Assembly (NCBI GenBank): GCA_934526125.1
Contig: CAKSZU010000044.1
Location: forward strand, 1-16,764
Length of the DNA stretch: 16,764 bases
Direction of reading: 5' to 3'
Source of the DNA: an uncultured Faecalibacterium sp.
Lineage (GTDB): Bacteria; Bacillota; Clostridia; Oscillospirales; Ruminococcaceae
In this document: one piece after another, positions 7,190 through 15,540 of the stretch
Layout of the letters: every line of letters starts with the position of its first letter
Numbering within the stretch: the first letter of the stretch is position 1
Notes under the pieces: generated by a model
What the model was told of the DNA's origin: nothing
Seen by the model: only the letters and a program-made list of their open reading frames with translations
The model's database searches: none
Program-made: the position numbers and the translations under genes

Positions 7190-8971
7190 ATGCAGAACCC
7201 TCAGCATCCCTTGCCCGAATATCCGCGCCCGGCCCTGCGGCGGGACAGCTTTGAGAACCTGAACGGCCTGTGGCAGTACGCCATGACCGCGGCGGCAGAG
7301 CGCCCTTTGAAATGGGACGGGCAGATCCGGGTGCCCTACTCGCCGGAGAGCCGGGCCTCCGGGGTGGGCCGCACCCTGCAGCCCGGCCAGTGGCTCCATT
7401 ATCACCGCAGCTTTGCGCCGCCCTCCGGTCAGGGCGGCCGGGTGCTGCTCCACTTCGGCGCGGTAGACTATGCCTGCGCCGTGCAGGTCAACGACCGTCT
7501 GGTGGGGGGCCACCGGGGCGGCTACTGGCCCTTTACACTGGATATCACCGATGCCCTGAGCGGCACCGGCCGCGACCAGCTCTGGGTGGCCGTGCAGGAC
7601 CCCACCGGGACCGGCACCCAGGCCCGGGGCAAGCAGACTTTGCACCCGGGCGGGATGTTCTACCCGGCCCAGAGCGGCATCTGGCAGACCGTCTGGCTGG
7701 AACGGGTGCCGGACAACTACATCACTGACCTGACGGTCACCCCGGACTACGATGCCCGCACCGTGACGGTGAAGGCCCACGCGGCCCGGCCCGGCGGGGC
7801 GTCGAACCTCTGGGCCGTGGTGCGGGCCGGGGGCGTGACCATCGCCGAGGACTGGGGCAGCGACGAGGCCGGCCGGGACGGCGAGGTGACCCTGCGCATC
7901 CCGGAGGAGTCGTTCTTTCCCTGGAGCCCGGACAGCCCCTTCCTGTACGACCTGACCGTGGGCACCACCCAGGGCGAGGAAGCGGACTTTGACACCGTCC
8001 ACAGCTACTTTGCCTTCCGCAAATGGAGCTGCGAGCCGGACGCCCGCGGGGTGAAGCGCTTCTGCCTGAACGGCAAACCCATCCTCCTGAACGGCCTGCT
8101 GGATCAGGGCTACTGGCCCGAAGGGCTGTATACGCCCCCTTCGGACGGGGCCGTGGTGCGGGAGCTGCAGACCGTGAAGGAGCTGGGCTTCAACCTGCTG
8201 CGCAAGCACGCCCGGATCGAGCCGCAGCGGTGGTACTACCACTGCGACAAGCTGGGCCTCATCGTCTGGCAGGATCTGGTCAACGGCGGCGGACCCTACA
8301 AGCTCTGGTTTGTGACCTGCCTGACCAATGTGTTCCAGCCCCTGCTGCGGAAGCTGCCGGACAAAAAGCCCCTGTGGGGTCTGCTTGGCCGGGAAAAGCC
8401 GACATCCCGGGAGGAGTACGGCCGGGAGCTGGCCGACACGGTGAAAACCCTGTCCTGTCACCCCTGCATCGGCTGCTGGGTACCCTTCAACGAGGGGTGG
8501 GGGCAGTTCGATGCCGCCGGTGCGGCGGCAAAGCTGCGGGCGCTGGACGATACCCGTCTGGTGGATGAGGCCAGCGGCTGGTACGATCAGGGCGGGGGAG
8601 ATGTGGACTCGCTCCACAATTACTTCTATCCGCTCCGGGTGAAGCCCCGGGACCGGGTGACGGCCCTGACGGAGTACGGCGGCATCGCCTGGCCCATGCC
8701 CGGCCACGAGCCGCCCCGCAAAGCCTATGGCTACGGCACTGCAAAGAGCCGGGCGGAGCTGACGGCCCGCTGGAAGAAGCTGCAGCTGGAAACGGTGCTG
8801 CCCCAGCTGAAAAACGGGCTGTCGGCGCTGGTCTATACCCAGGTCAGCGATGTGGAGGATGAGGTGAACGGCCTGTTCACCTACGACCGCACCGCCATCA
8901 AGCCGGACCCCGCTGTCGTCCGCGCCGTGAACGAGGCGCTGGAAGCCGAATTTGAAAAAGTGACCCGATAA
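7190..8971 (+). CDS. Glycoside hydrolase family 2 enzyme, cytoplasmic
   Basis: A 593-residue retaining glycosidase of the beta-galactosidase/beta-glucuronidase/beta-mannosidase family. A jelly-roll sugar-binding domain covers about residues 14-175 (opening with RPALRRDSFENLNGLWQY). An immunoglobulin-like sandwich covers about 178-278 and a TIM barrel about 285-590. The acid/base is predicted as Glu435 in VPFNEGWGQFD and the nucleophile as Glu495 in ALTEYGGIAWP. The HGx/LRKHARIEPQRWY region after strand 2 also fits GH2. There is no signal peptide, so it should act on imported oligosaccharides or glycosides. The substrate cannot be named. GGTGAG lies five bases before the ATG at 7190; an upstream in-frame ATG at 7130 lies in the terminator and promoter and is rejected. 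The gene is a single transcription unit with no transporter beside it. Confidence 0.9.
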   Translation: MQNPQHPLPEYPRPALRRDSFENLNGLWQYAMTAAAERPLKWDGQIRVPYSPESRASGVGRTLQPGQWLHYHRSFAPPSGQGGRVLLHFGAVDYACAVQVNDRLVGGHRGGYWPFTLDITDALSGTGRDQLWVAVQDPTGTGTQARGKQTLHPGGMFYPAQSGIWQTVWLERVPDNYITDLTVTPDYDARTVTVKAHAARPGGASNLWAVVRAGGVTIAEDWGSDEAGRDGEVTLRIPEESFFPWSPDSPFLYDLTVGTTQGEEADFDTVHSYFAFRKWSCEPDARGVKRFCLNGKPILLNGLLDQGYWPEGLYTPPSDGAVVRELQTVKELGFNLLRKHARIEPQRWYYHCDKLGLIVWQDLVNGGGPYKLWFVTCLTNVFQPLLRKLPDKKPLWGLLGREKPTSREEYGRELADTVKTLSCHPCIGCWVPFNEGWGQFDAAGAAAKLRALDDTRLVDEASGWYDQGGGDVDSLHNYFYPLRVKPRDRVTALTEYGGIAWPMPGHEPPRKAYGYGTAKSRAELTARWKKLQLETVLPQLKNGLSALVYTQVSDVEDEVNGLFTYDRTAIKPDPAVVRAVNEALEAEFEKVTR

Positions 8972-8978
8972 CAAACAA

Positions 8979-9008
8979 TGCCCCGGAGGCCGTCAGGCTT
9001 CCGGGGCA
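8979..9008. terminator. Bidirectional terminator between convergent genes
   Basis: TGCCCCGGAGGCC (8979-8991) and GGCTTCCGGGGCA (8996-9008) form a 13-pair stem around GTCA. TTTGT follows on the plus side and TTGTTTGT on the minus side. It serves the GH2 gene and the lipoprotein operon that ends at 9027. Confidence 0.85.
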
Positions 9009-9026
9009 TTTGTGATCTTATGGGAT

Positions 9027-10172
9027 TCAGCTGTTGGAGCTGCTGCTGTTCACGATCCTGGAGGCGGGCATCTTGTTCATGGCGGAGCTGCTCAGGTTGT
9101 GATCCAGAGAAGCGCCGTACTGGGCCAGCGCATCGGTGAGTTCATCGCTCTTCAGGTCGCTGAGGGCCTGACCGCGGAGGTTGTCCAGCGAGTTCAGGCT
9201 CAGGGGGTCCAGCCGCAGGGCTGCCATCATGGCGTAGCCGTTGTACTTCAGCGCGGCGGCCTGCCCGATGGACAGGCTGCGGAGGGTGTCGGCGGCACCG
9301 TCTGCCGTGAAGGCGGAATCCACGGTGGCATTCCCGATCAGCTCAGTCTGGGGAGCGTCCGAATCGGAGGAGTAGGTGGAATCCAGCACGGCGTAGATGT
9401 CCGGCAGGGCGGAGGTGACCACGCCGGAGAAGTAGCCCAGCAGGGCGCTGCTGAAGTCGGAGCCGCTCAGGCCGGTCAGGGAGACGGCATAGGCGTTGGT
9501 CTGATCCACAGCGCTCTGGGCCAGGCTCAGCATCTGGGCGGTCTGGTCATCGTCGGCAAAGGCGTAGGTGCTGGTGTTGTACAGGGGGACCACATAGTAG
9601 GCCAGCTGGTACATCTCGTTTTCCAGATGGCTGGTCAGGTCGGCGTCGGAGACCGGGGTCTCGCCGTCCGGGCCGTAGACCAGATCCAGCAGATCGCCGC
9701 TCTTGATGAGGATGCATTCGAACCGCCGAAGGGTAGAAAGGCCGATGCCGTTGGCCTTGTAGGTGTCGCCGTACTGGTCCATCAGCTGGGAGGCATAGCT
9801 GTCGGCCTGATTTTCCTCGTCCTCGGTGAGCTGGCCGCCCAGTTCGTCGAAGCGGGTCTCGACGGCGGCGTAGGTCTCGAGGTTTTCCAGCGTTTTCCGG
9901 CTCACATAGTCGCGGACGGTGGCGGTCTCGCCGCTGTCGGCATCCACGGTGATGGTCTGCTTCAGAAATGCCTTCACATCGGTGGTGTCCTGATCGGAGG
10001 ATGCCAGATCGGCGGCGCTCTGGTAGGCATTGTACTGGGCCAGCAGGTACAGGCCGGAGGAGATGTCCACCGTGCCGATGGTGCCCACCGAGTCCGGGGT
10101 GGAGAAGAGACAGCCGGTCAGGCTGAATGCGAGGGAAATGGCACAGATCAGTGCGAGAAGTTTCTGTTTCAT
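9027..10172 (-). CDS. Predicted lipoprotein, possibly PrsA/SurA-like foldase without a PPIase domain
   Basis: A 381-residue exported protein. The first 20 residues are a lipoprotein signal peptide (basic MKQK, hydrophobic core, lipobox LTGC), so Cys21 would be lipidated and the protein anchored outside the membrane. The mature part is acidic and helical. A pattern near its start (VGTIGTVDISSGLYLLAQYN) recalls the N-terminal opening of PrsA/SurA chaperones. A later stretch (SDADLTSHLENEMYQLAYYVVPLYN) resembles the linker before a parvulin domain in such proteins. No parvulin motif is recognisable, and the chain ends in a Ser/Asn tail. The start has AAGGAG (10181-10186) eight bases before it, overlapping the mfd stop codon. 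The five-base gap implies co-translation with mfd. The foldase idea is tentative. Confidence 0.75.
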   Translation of the reverse strand: MKQKLLALICAISLAFSLTGCLFSTPDSVGTIGTVDISSGLYLLAQYNAYQSAADLASSDQDTTDVKAFLKQTITVDADSGETATVRDYVSRKTLENLETYAAVETRFDELGGQLTEDEENQADSYASQLMDQYGDTYKANGIGLSTLRRFECILIKSGDLLDLVYGPDGETPVSDADLTSHLENEMYQLAYYVVPLYNTSTYAFADDDQTAQMLSLAQSAVDQTNAYAVSLTGLSGSDFSSALLGYFSGVVTSALPDIYAVLDSTYSSDSDAPQTELIGNATVDSAFTADGAADTLRSLSIGQAAALKYNGYAMMAALRLDPLSLNSLDNLRGQALSDLKSDELTDALAQYGASLDHNLSSSAMNKMPASRIVNSSSSNS

Positions 10173-10177
10173 CGAAG

Positions 10178-13100
10178 TTACTCCTTGTTTGATAAAATGC
10201 CGCTCATGGCCCTGAGGATGCCCTGAAGCAGCTCGAGGGGCTTTTCCTCCGGCTGTAGGGTGACCGAGAGGTAGGGCTTTGCCCCGGCCCCGGCGGTGAC
10301 CCGGCCGTTGAAAGCGATGAGCAGACCGCGGATCATGGAAACGTCCAGCGACTCCACCTGAAGGATGAGGGTATCCTTCTTCTGGGTCACCTCGTACACG
10401 CCCACAGCGGCGGCCTGCACCCGCACCAGCGAGACGTTGACCAGGTCGCTGACCGAGGGCGGCGGATCGCCGTAGCGGTCGATGAGTTCGTCCAGCACGT
10501 CGGCGGCGTCCTCCGGGGTCTGGATGGCGGCGATGCGCTTGTAGGCCTCGATGCGGCCCGGCCCGTCCGGAATGTACTGCTCCGGGATGTAGGCGTCCAC
10601 CCGCAGGTCCACAAGGCACTCGCTCTTGTCCCGCTGGACCGGCTCGCCCTTGGCCCGGGCGATGGCCTGTCCCAGCATTTTGACGTAGAGGTCATAGCCC
10701 ACGGCCTCCATGTGGCCGTGCTGGCTGTGGCCCAGCAGGCTGCCTGCGCCCCGGATCTGCAGATCCCGCATGGCGATGCGGAAGCCGGAGCCGAAGGCCG
10801 TGAACTCGCGGATGGCGGAAAGCCGCTTCTGGGCGATGTCCGACAGGGTCTTGTCCCGCCGGAAGGTGAAGTAGGCATAGGCCTTGCGGCCGGAGCGGCC
10901 CACACGGCCCCGGATCTGGTACAGCTGTGCCAGACCCATCCGGTCAGCGTCCTCGATGATGAGGGTGTTGCAGTTGCGCACATCGATGCCGGTCTCGATC
11001 AGGGTGGTGCAGACGAGAATGTCGATCTCGCCGTTGAGCAGGTGCTGCCACACCGGGTTCAGCTCGTCCTCGGTCATCTTGCCGTGGGCGATGCCGATGC
11101 GGGCCCCGGGTACCATCTGGCTGACATGGGCGGCGCAGGACTCGATGTTGTCCACCCGGTTGTGCAGGTAGTAGACCTGACCGCCCCGGACCAGTTCCTT
11201 CTTCATGGCCTCGGCAAGGATCACGTCGTTGTACTCCAGCACAAAGGTCTCCACGGGCTGCCGCTCAATGGGAGGCTGCTCGATGGTGGAAAGATCCCGG
11301 ATGCCGCTCATGGCCATGTTCAGGGTGCGGGGGATGGGGGTGGCCGACAGGGTGAGCATATCCACCCCGATGAAGTTCTCCTTCAGCTTTTCCTTGTGCT
11401 TCACGCCAAAGCGCTGCTCCTCGTCGATGATGACAAGGCCGAGGTCGTGGAACTTCACGTCCTTGGACAGCAGCCGGTGGGTGCCCACCACGATATCCAC
11501 ACTGCCGGCCTGCAGGCCGCGCAACGTCTCCTTTTGCTGCTTGGCGGTGCGGAAGCGGGACAGCATCCCGATCTTTACCGGAAAAGCCTCCATGCGGGAG
11601 AGCAGGGTGTTGTAGTGCTGCCACGCCAGCAGGGTGGTGGGCGCCAGCAGGGCGCACTGTTTGCCGCCCATGATGCACTTGAAGGCGGCGCGCAGCGCCA
11701 CCTCGGTCTTGCCCACGCCCACATCGCCGCAGAGCAGCCGATCCATGGGGTAGCCTTTTTCCATGTCCTGCTTGATCTCGGCGGTGGCGTGCAGCTGGTC
11801 GTCGGTCTCGTCGTAGTCAAAGCGGGTCTCAAAGTCCCGCTGCCAGTCGCCGTCCGGCGGGAAGGCGTAGCCCGTGGCCTGACGGCGGCGGGCGTAAAGC
11901 TCGATCAGCTCCTGCGCCATCTCCTCGGTGGCCTTTTTCACCTTGGCGCGGGTGCGCTGCCACTCGGTGCCGCCCAGCTTTGCCAGCTTTACCTTTTCCT
12001 CGTCGCCGGGGGCGGTGTAGCGGCTGAGCAGATCCAGCTGGGTCACCGGCACATACAGCACGTCTGAGCCGGAATACTGCACCTTGAGGTAGTCCTTGGT
12101 AGCGCCCTGCACCTCCAGCCGCTGGATGCCGGCGTACATCCCGATGCCGTGGCTCTGGTGCACCACATAGTCGCCGGGCTTGATGTCCGAAAGGCTGGAC
12201 AGGGCGTTTTTGTTCTTCTTGCGCTTTTTGTTTTCGGCGGCCTCGTCGTCCAGACCGTGACGCCGGGACGAGATGACCGCCACGCGGGCGAACGGGAAGG
12301 TGCAGCCCGCCGTGAGGTGGCCGGGCAGTACCTGAACCAGACCTTTCGCGGGCCGGACGTCCCGGCTCATGCTGACGGCATAGCCCTTGTCAGCCAAATC
12401 GCGGGTAAGGGCCGCTGCACCCTTGGGCGTGCCGGCGAAAAGGGCCACGGCATACCCCTGCTGGACCAGCGGGTCGAGGTCTTCCCGCAGGGAAGCGAGG
12501 TCGCCGCCCCAGTTGGGGGCCGCGAACGCCTCGGCGTTGATGAGGTCTTTCAGTTTGAACTCGTTCATGCCGCGCAGGAAGTTCTCGCAGAGCAGGGTGC
12601 TCTGGTCCTGCGCCGCAATGGCGAGGTCGTCCATCGTCTGGTAGAGCACATCGAGGCCGGGGCAGATGACGCCCTCCTCGAGCAGGCCGGTCAGCTCTTC
12701 GCTGCGGCGGAACTCGGTGGCCTTCTGGGCGTCCCGGATGCCGCCCACCTCGTCGAGGATGAAGATGGGGCTGCTCAGGTGGTCCAGCAGGGTGGCGGGC
12801 GTCTCGTACCGCAGACCGTAGTATTTGTCCATGGCCTCGGGCATGACGCCGCTGTCCAGCTGGGCGAGGTCGGCTTCCATGGCCTTTTCGAGGGCGGTGC
12901 GGCGCTTGCCGCGGGCTTTCTTCTGGGCGGCGCGGAGGGCCTCCGCCGTGTCGGCGGTGCTGCCGAACAGCACCTCGCGGGCAGGGGAAAGATAGATTTT
13001 TTCCAGCGCACCGTCCCGCCGCTGGGTGAGCAGGTCGAAGGAGGCGAGAGAATCGATCTCGTCGTCCCAGTACTCCACACGGGCGGGCTGGCGCATATCG

Positions 13101-13642
13101 GGGGCGTAGATGTCCACGATGTCGCCCCGGACGCTGAACTGGCCCGGGCCGTCCACCTGACTGCGGCGGACGTACCCGGCGGAAAACAGCCGCTCCACCA
13201 GCGCTTCCCGGTTGTAGATCATGCCGGGCTTCAAGGTCAGGGTGTTCTTCAGAAATTCGTCCCGGGGGACGGTATACTGCAGCAGGGCTTCGGCCGGGAC
13301 GCAGACGGCCTGCAGCCGTCCGCCCGCCAGTGCGCCCAGCACCGAGAGCCGCCGGTACTCGTACTCGCGGCCTGCACCCTCCACCGGGCGCAGCATGAAA
13401 TCCCGGGGCGGGAACACCGCCGCGGTCAGCCCCAGCGCTTTCAGGTCGTCGGCAAAGTGGGTGGCCTCGGCCTCGCCGGGGGTCACGATGCACAGCACCC
13501 GGCCAAGATCCTTCTGCAGGGCGGCATACAGCAGGGCCCGGCCCGCCGGGGGCAGGCCGAACAGCGCCGCAGGGCCGGGCTTTGCAAAGCTGGCCGCGAT
13601 TTTCTGGTATTCGGCGGTGTTCTTCAGGAGCGCTTCATACAT
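10178..13642 (-). CDS. mfd: Transcription-repair coupling factor Mfd
   Basis: A 1154-residue cytosolic DNA translocase that pushes stalled RNA polymerase off DNA lesions and recruits UvrA for nucleotide excision repair. The order is a UvrB-homologous N-terminal module (about 1-350), an RNA-polymerase-interacting CarD-like domain starting near residue 488 (GDYVVHQSHGIGMY), and a RecG-like helicase core. Walker A GDVGVGKT contains Lys645, the Walker B-like DEEQ is at 740-743, SATPIPRTL follows, and the second lobe has IRGRVGRSGRKAYAY. A C-terminal UvrA-masking domain (about 1000-1150) closes the protein. The length is normal for the family. AAAGGAGG lies nine bases before the ATG. It sits 39 bases after pth and five before the lipoprotein gene. 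The pth-mfd order is common in Firmicutes. Confidence 0.98.
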   Translation of the reverse strand: MYEALLKNTAEYQKIAASFAKPGPAALFGLPPAGRALLYAALQKDLGRVLCIVTPGEAEATHFADDLKALGLTAAVFPPRDFMLRPVEGAGREYEYRRLSVLGALAGGRLQAVCVPAEALLQYTVPRDEFLKNTLTLKPGMIYNREALVERLFSAGYVRRSQVDGPGQFSVRGDIVDIYAPDMRQPARVEYWDDEIDSLASFDLLTQRRDGALEKIYLSPAREVLFGSTADTAEALRAAQKKARGKRRTALEKAMEADLAQLDSGVMPEAMDKYYGLRYETPATLLDHLSSPIFILDEVGGIRDAQKATEFRRSEELTGLLEEGVICPGLDVLYQTMDDLAIAAQDQSTLLCENFLRGMNEFKLKDLINAEAFAAPNWGGDLASLREDLDPLVQQGYAVALFAGTPKGAAALTRDLADKGYAVSMSRDVRPAKGLVQVLPGHLTAGCTFPFARVAVISSRRHGLDDEAAENKKRKKNKNALSSLSDIKPGDYVVHQSHGIGMYAGIQRLEVQGATKDYLKVQYSGSDVLYVPVTQLDLLSRYTAPGDEEKVKLAKLGGTEWQRTRAKVKKATEEMAQELIELYARRRQATGYAFPPDGDWQRDFETRFDYDETDDQLHATAEIKQDMEKGYPMDRLLCGDVGVGKTEVALRAAFKCIMGGKQCALLAPTTLLAWQHYNTLLSRMEAFPVKIGMLSRFRTAKQQKETLRGLQAGSVDIVVGTHRLLSKDVKFHDLGLVIIDEEQRFGVKHKEKLKENFIGVDMLTLSATPIPRTLNMAMSGIRDLSTIEQPPIERQPVETFVLEYNDVILAEAMKKELVRGGQVYYLHNRVDNIESCAAHVSQMVPGARIGIAHGKMTEDELNPVWQHLLNGEIDILVCTTLIETGIDVRNCNTLIIEDADRMGLAQLYQIRGRVGRSGRKAYAYFTFRRDKTLSDIAQKRLSAIREFTAFGSGFRIAMRDLQIRGAGSLLGHSQHGHMEAVGYDLYVKMLGQAIARAKGEPVQRDKSECLVDLRVDAYIPEQYIPDGPGRIEAYKRIAAIQTPEDAADVLDELIDRYGDPPPSVSDLVNVSLVRVQAAAVGVYEVTQKKDTLILQVESLDVSMIRGLLIAFNGRVTAGAGAKPYLSVTLQPEEKPLELLQGILRAMSGILSNKE

Positions 13643-13681
13643 GGGAACGTGCCTCCTTTCCTGAAAAGTGAATCGATTCTT

Positions 13682-14260
13682 TTACCCGTTGTACTTGCTC
13701 TGGGCGAGACCGAGCTTGCCGTCCATGATGAGCTTTGCCGCTGCTTCCAGATCGGGGTAGCGGTCGGCGACGGCTTTGGCGTCCTCGGGCGGGAACCTGC
13801 CCAGCACCCAGTCGGCCAGATCGTAGTCGGGCCGGGGCTTGGCCCCCACGCCGATGCGGATGCGGGGGAACCCGTCGCCCCCCAGCCGGGCGATGATGCT
13901 CTTCAGGCCGTTGTGGCCGCCCGCCGAGCCAGAGGGCCGGATGCGGAGCTTGCCGGGGTTCTGGGTGATGTCATCGCACAGGACGATGACGTGATCGGCC
14001 GGGATCTTGAAAAAGCCTGCCAGCGGCGCGATGGAATCGCCGGAAAGGTTCATATAGGTCAGGGGCTTCAGCAGAACGACCTTGTGGCCGTCCACCTCGC
14101 CCTGGCCCCACAGGCCCTGAAATTTGGTCTTGGAAACGGAGATGCCCCATTTGCCGGCCAGTGCATCCAGTGCGGCGAACCCGGCATTGTGACGGGTGCC
14201 CTCATACTTTGCTTCCGGATTGCCCAGCCCGGCAATGAGCCAGATATCATTTGCATTCAT
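13682..14260 (-). CDS. pth: Peptidyl-tRNA hydrolase
   Basis: A 192-residue cytosolic enzyme that frees tRNA from peptides dropped by the ribosome. The conserved residues are present: Asn14 in GLGNP, catalytic His24 in TRHNAGF, the KPLTYMNLSG segment, an Asp in CDDITQNPGKLRI, and the RPSGSAGGHNGLKSI loop that holds the second substrate-binding Asn. The length matches the family. The chosen start has AAGGGA (14272-14277) 11 bases before it. An in-frame ATG 22 codons upstream (14326) lies inside an inverted repeat without a ribosome site, and its extension is not like Pth. The transcript probably begins near 14418, giving a leader of about 160 bases with nested hairpins. mfd follows 39 bases downstream; the gap contains the perfect palindrome GAATCGATTC (13670-13679). 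Confidence 0.97.
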   Translation of the reverse strand: MNANDIWLIAGLGNPEAKYEGTRHNAGFAALDALAGKWGISVSKTKFQGLWGQGEVDGHKVVLLKPLTYMNLSGDSIAPLAGFFKIPADHVIVLCDDITQNPGKLRIRPSGSAGGHNGLKSIIARLGGDGFPRIRIGVGAKPRPDYDLADWVLGRFPPEDAKAVADRYPDLEAAAKLIMDGKLGLAQSKYNG

Positions 14261-14282
14261 AGTTGTTTTTGTCCCTTTTATA

Positions 14283-14344
14283 GCAAACCAACTTTTTAAT
14301 GCAACAGCAACATCGTTGGTTTGCATATCGCAGATATGCTGTTA
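14283..14344 (-). promoter_or_regulatory. Nested inverted repeats in the pth leader
   Basis: Three helices can form. GCAAACCAAC (14283-14292) pairs with GTTGGTTTGC (14315-14324) over ten bases. GCATATC (14323-14329) pairs with GATATGC (14333-14339). AACAGCA (14303-14309) pairs with TGCTGTT (14338-14344). The first two share two bases, and the third is incompatible with both. The large stem ends just before the Shine-Dalgarno. No T tract follows on either strand. A regulatory switch on pth translation is inferred. Confidence 0.5.
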
Positions 14345-14425
14345 CAGTTGTGCTGATTTCTAGCCTTGCGATAATAGTCTGATGCAGTTCATAAGTATAA
14401 CATACACGCGCGCAAAAAGATATAC

Positions 14426-14453
14426 ATTATAAACGAAAAAGATGCGCCTGCAA
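14426..14453 (-). promoter_or_regulatory. Promoter of the pth-mfd-lipoprotein operon
   Basis: On the minus strand, TTGCAG (14448-14453) is followed after 16 bases by a perfect TATAAT (14426-14431). The -35 box touches the tail of the preceding gene's terminator. The start would be near 14418. Confidence 0.55.
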
Positions 14454-14491
14454 GAAGAAACCGCCGTACAGCAGCGGCTGCGCGGCGGTTT
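14454..14491 (-). terminator. Terminator of the GlmU-like gene
   Basis: Read on the minus strand, AAACCGCCG (14483-14491) pairs with CGGCGGTTT (14458-14466), and CTTCTT follows. An inner GCAGC/GCTGC stem can form in the loop. The U run is broken by C, so it may be leaky. Confidence 0.65.
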
Positions 14492-14509
14492 GCAGACGGA
14501 AAACAGGCG

Positions 14510-15265
14510 TTATTTGCTCTGCTCTTCCTCCAGCTTTTTCTTTTTGGCGATGTAGGCTTCCATCTTGGGTTCGGCCCAGCCCTCCAGATTGGTCTGGCGG
14601 TCCCGGGCGATGCCCAGCGCCTGCGCAGGCACATCTTTGGTGATGGTGCTGCCGGCGGCGGTGTAAGCGCCGTCGCCCACCTTGACCGGGGCCACCAGAT
14701 TGGTATTGCAGCCGATGAAGCAGTAGTCCCCGATGGTGGTGCGGAACTTGTCCTTGCCGTCGTAATTGCAGGTGACGGTGCCGCAGCCGAAGTTGCAGTA
14801 TTTGCCCACGTCGCTGTCGCCGATGTAGGTCAGGTGGCTGACGGTGTTGCCCCGGGCGAAGTTGGAGTTCTTGGTCTCCACATAGGCACCCAGATGGACG
14901 CCGTAATCGGTGACGGTGTTCACCCGGACATGGGTGAAGGGGCCGATGTTGTTGTGGGGGCCGAGATGGCTGCCGTAGACCTGGCTGGCGTTGACGGTGG
15001 TGCCCTCGTCGATGATGCTGTCCTCAATGAGGCTGTTGGGGCCGATGACGCAGCCGGGGCCGATGACGGTGTTGCCCCGCAGGATGGTGCCTGCCAGAAT
15101 GGCAGCGCCGGGGGCGATGGTGACGCTCTCGTCGATGCGGACGGTGCGGTCCTCGATCTTCACCCCGTTGGCGATATGGGCAAGCAGGATGTTCTCCCGC
15201 TTTTCCTCGGCGGCATCCAGCTGTGCGCGCGCAGCTGCCAGTGCTTCAGCAGAAATGGGATTCAT
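14510..15265 (-). CDS. Stand-alone GlmU-type acetyltransferase domain (left-handed beta-helix)
   Basis: A 251-residue hexapeptide-repeat protein. It matches the C-terminal half of GlmU, which acetylates glucosamine-1-phosphate with acetyl-CoA on the way to UDP-GlcNAc. It lacks the N-terminal uridyltransferase domain of about 230 residues. The first 40 residues look like the GlmU linker (NILLAHIANGVKIEDRTVRID). Repeats of the I-G-x-x-x-x-I kind fill 45-230. Likely counterparts of E. coli catalytic and binding residues are Arg114, Lys132 in YVETKNS, His144 in VSHLTYIGD and Asn167-Tyr168 in CNYDGKDK. The C-terminal GIARDRQTNLEGWAE also matches GlmU, and a Lys/Glu-rich tail follows. AAGGAGGG (15274-15281) lies eight bases before this ATG; earlier in-frame starts have no such site. 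Whether a full-length glmU exists elsewhere cannot be seen. Confidence 0.88.
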   Translation of the reverse strand: MNPISAEALAAARAQLDAAEEKRENILLAHIANGVKIEDRTVRIDESVTIAPGAAILAGTILRGNTVIGPGCVIGPNSLIEDSIIDEGTTVNASQVYGSHLGPHNNIGPFTHVRVNTVTDYGVHLGAYVETKNSNFARGNTVSHLTYIGDSDVGKYCNFGCGTVTCNYDGKDKFRTTIGDYCFIGCNTNLVAPVKVGDGAYTAAGSTITKDVPAQALGIARDRQTNLEGWAEPKMEAYIAKKKKLEEEQSK

Positions 15266-15438
15266 AAAAGTGTCCCTCCTTCGGAAGGTAGTATGACTTG
15301 TTGTATCCATCAGGGGAAAATTCCGACCGGTTCCGCGGTGAAACCAGGCCACAAATTTTCAATGGATGGAAAGATGTATCCAAGAGACGGAAAAATGGCT
15401 TTCCAAAACGAAAAACCTCTCGAACTTTCTCCCATTCT

Positions 15439-15467
15439 ATCTTACCTGAAAATTGGGTAAATTTCAA
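15439..15467 (-). promoter_or_regulatory. Promoter of the GlmU-like gene
   Basis: On the minus strand, TTGAAA (15462-15467, five of six matches) and TAAGAT (15439-15444, four of six) are 17 bases apart. The start would be near 15432, leaving a leader of about 165 bases. Confidence 0.65.
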
Positions 15468-15531
15468 GGGAATTGCACAAAATTTATCAAACAAATTCGG
15501 TACTTTGCACGGTGGCAAGGACGGGATTTTC

Positions 15532-15540
15532 TGGTATAAT
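15532..15540 (+). promoter_or_regulatory. Extended -10 promoter of ppdK
   Basis: TGGTATAAT gives a perfect -10 box (15535-15540) with the TGn extension. The -35 region is poor, which is common for extended -10 promoters. Transcription would begin near 15547, giving a leader of about 97 bases. Confidence 0.7.

Noticed and set aside
9027-10619. Longer, 530-residue form of the lipoprotein
   Set aside because: The extra N-terminus overlaps mfd and looks like frame-shifted coding sequence. The internal start has AAGGAG and begins a perfect lipoprotein signal.
12149-14299. 716-codon plus-strand open frame opposite mfd and pth
   Set aside because: It is antisense to two certain genes and crosses their boundary. 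The translation is low-complexity and lacks a ribosome site.
15321-15350. Possible T-box (ACCGCGGAACC on the minus strand)
   Set aside because: The conserved T-box bulge reads GGTGGNACCGCG. The order of the blocks here differs, and no stem I or terminator is present.
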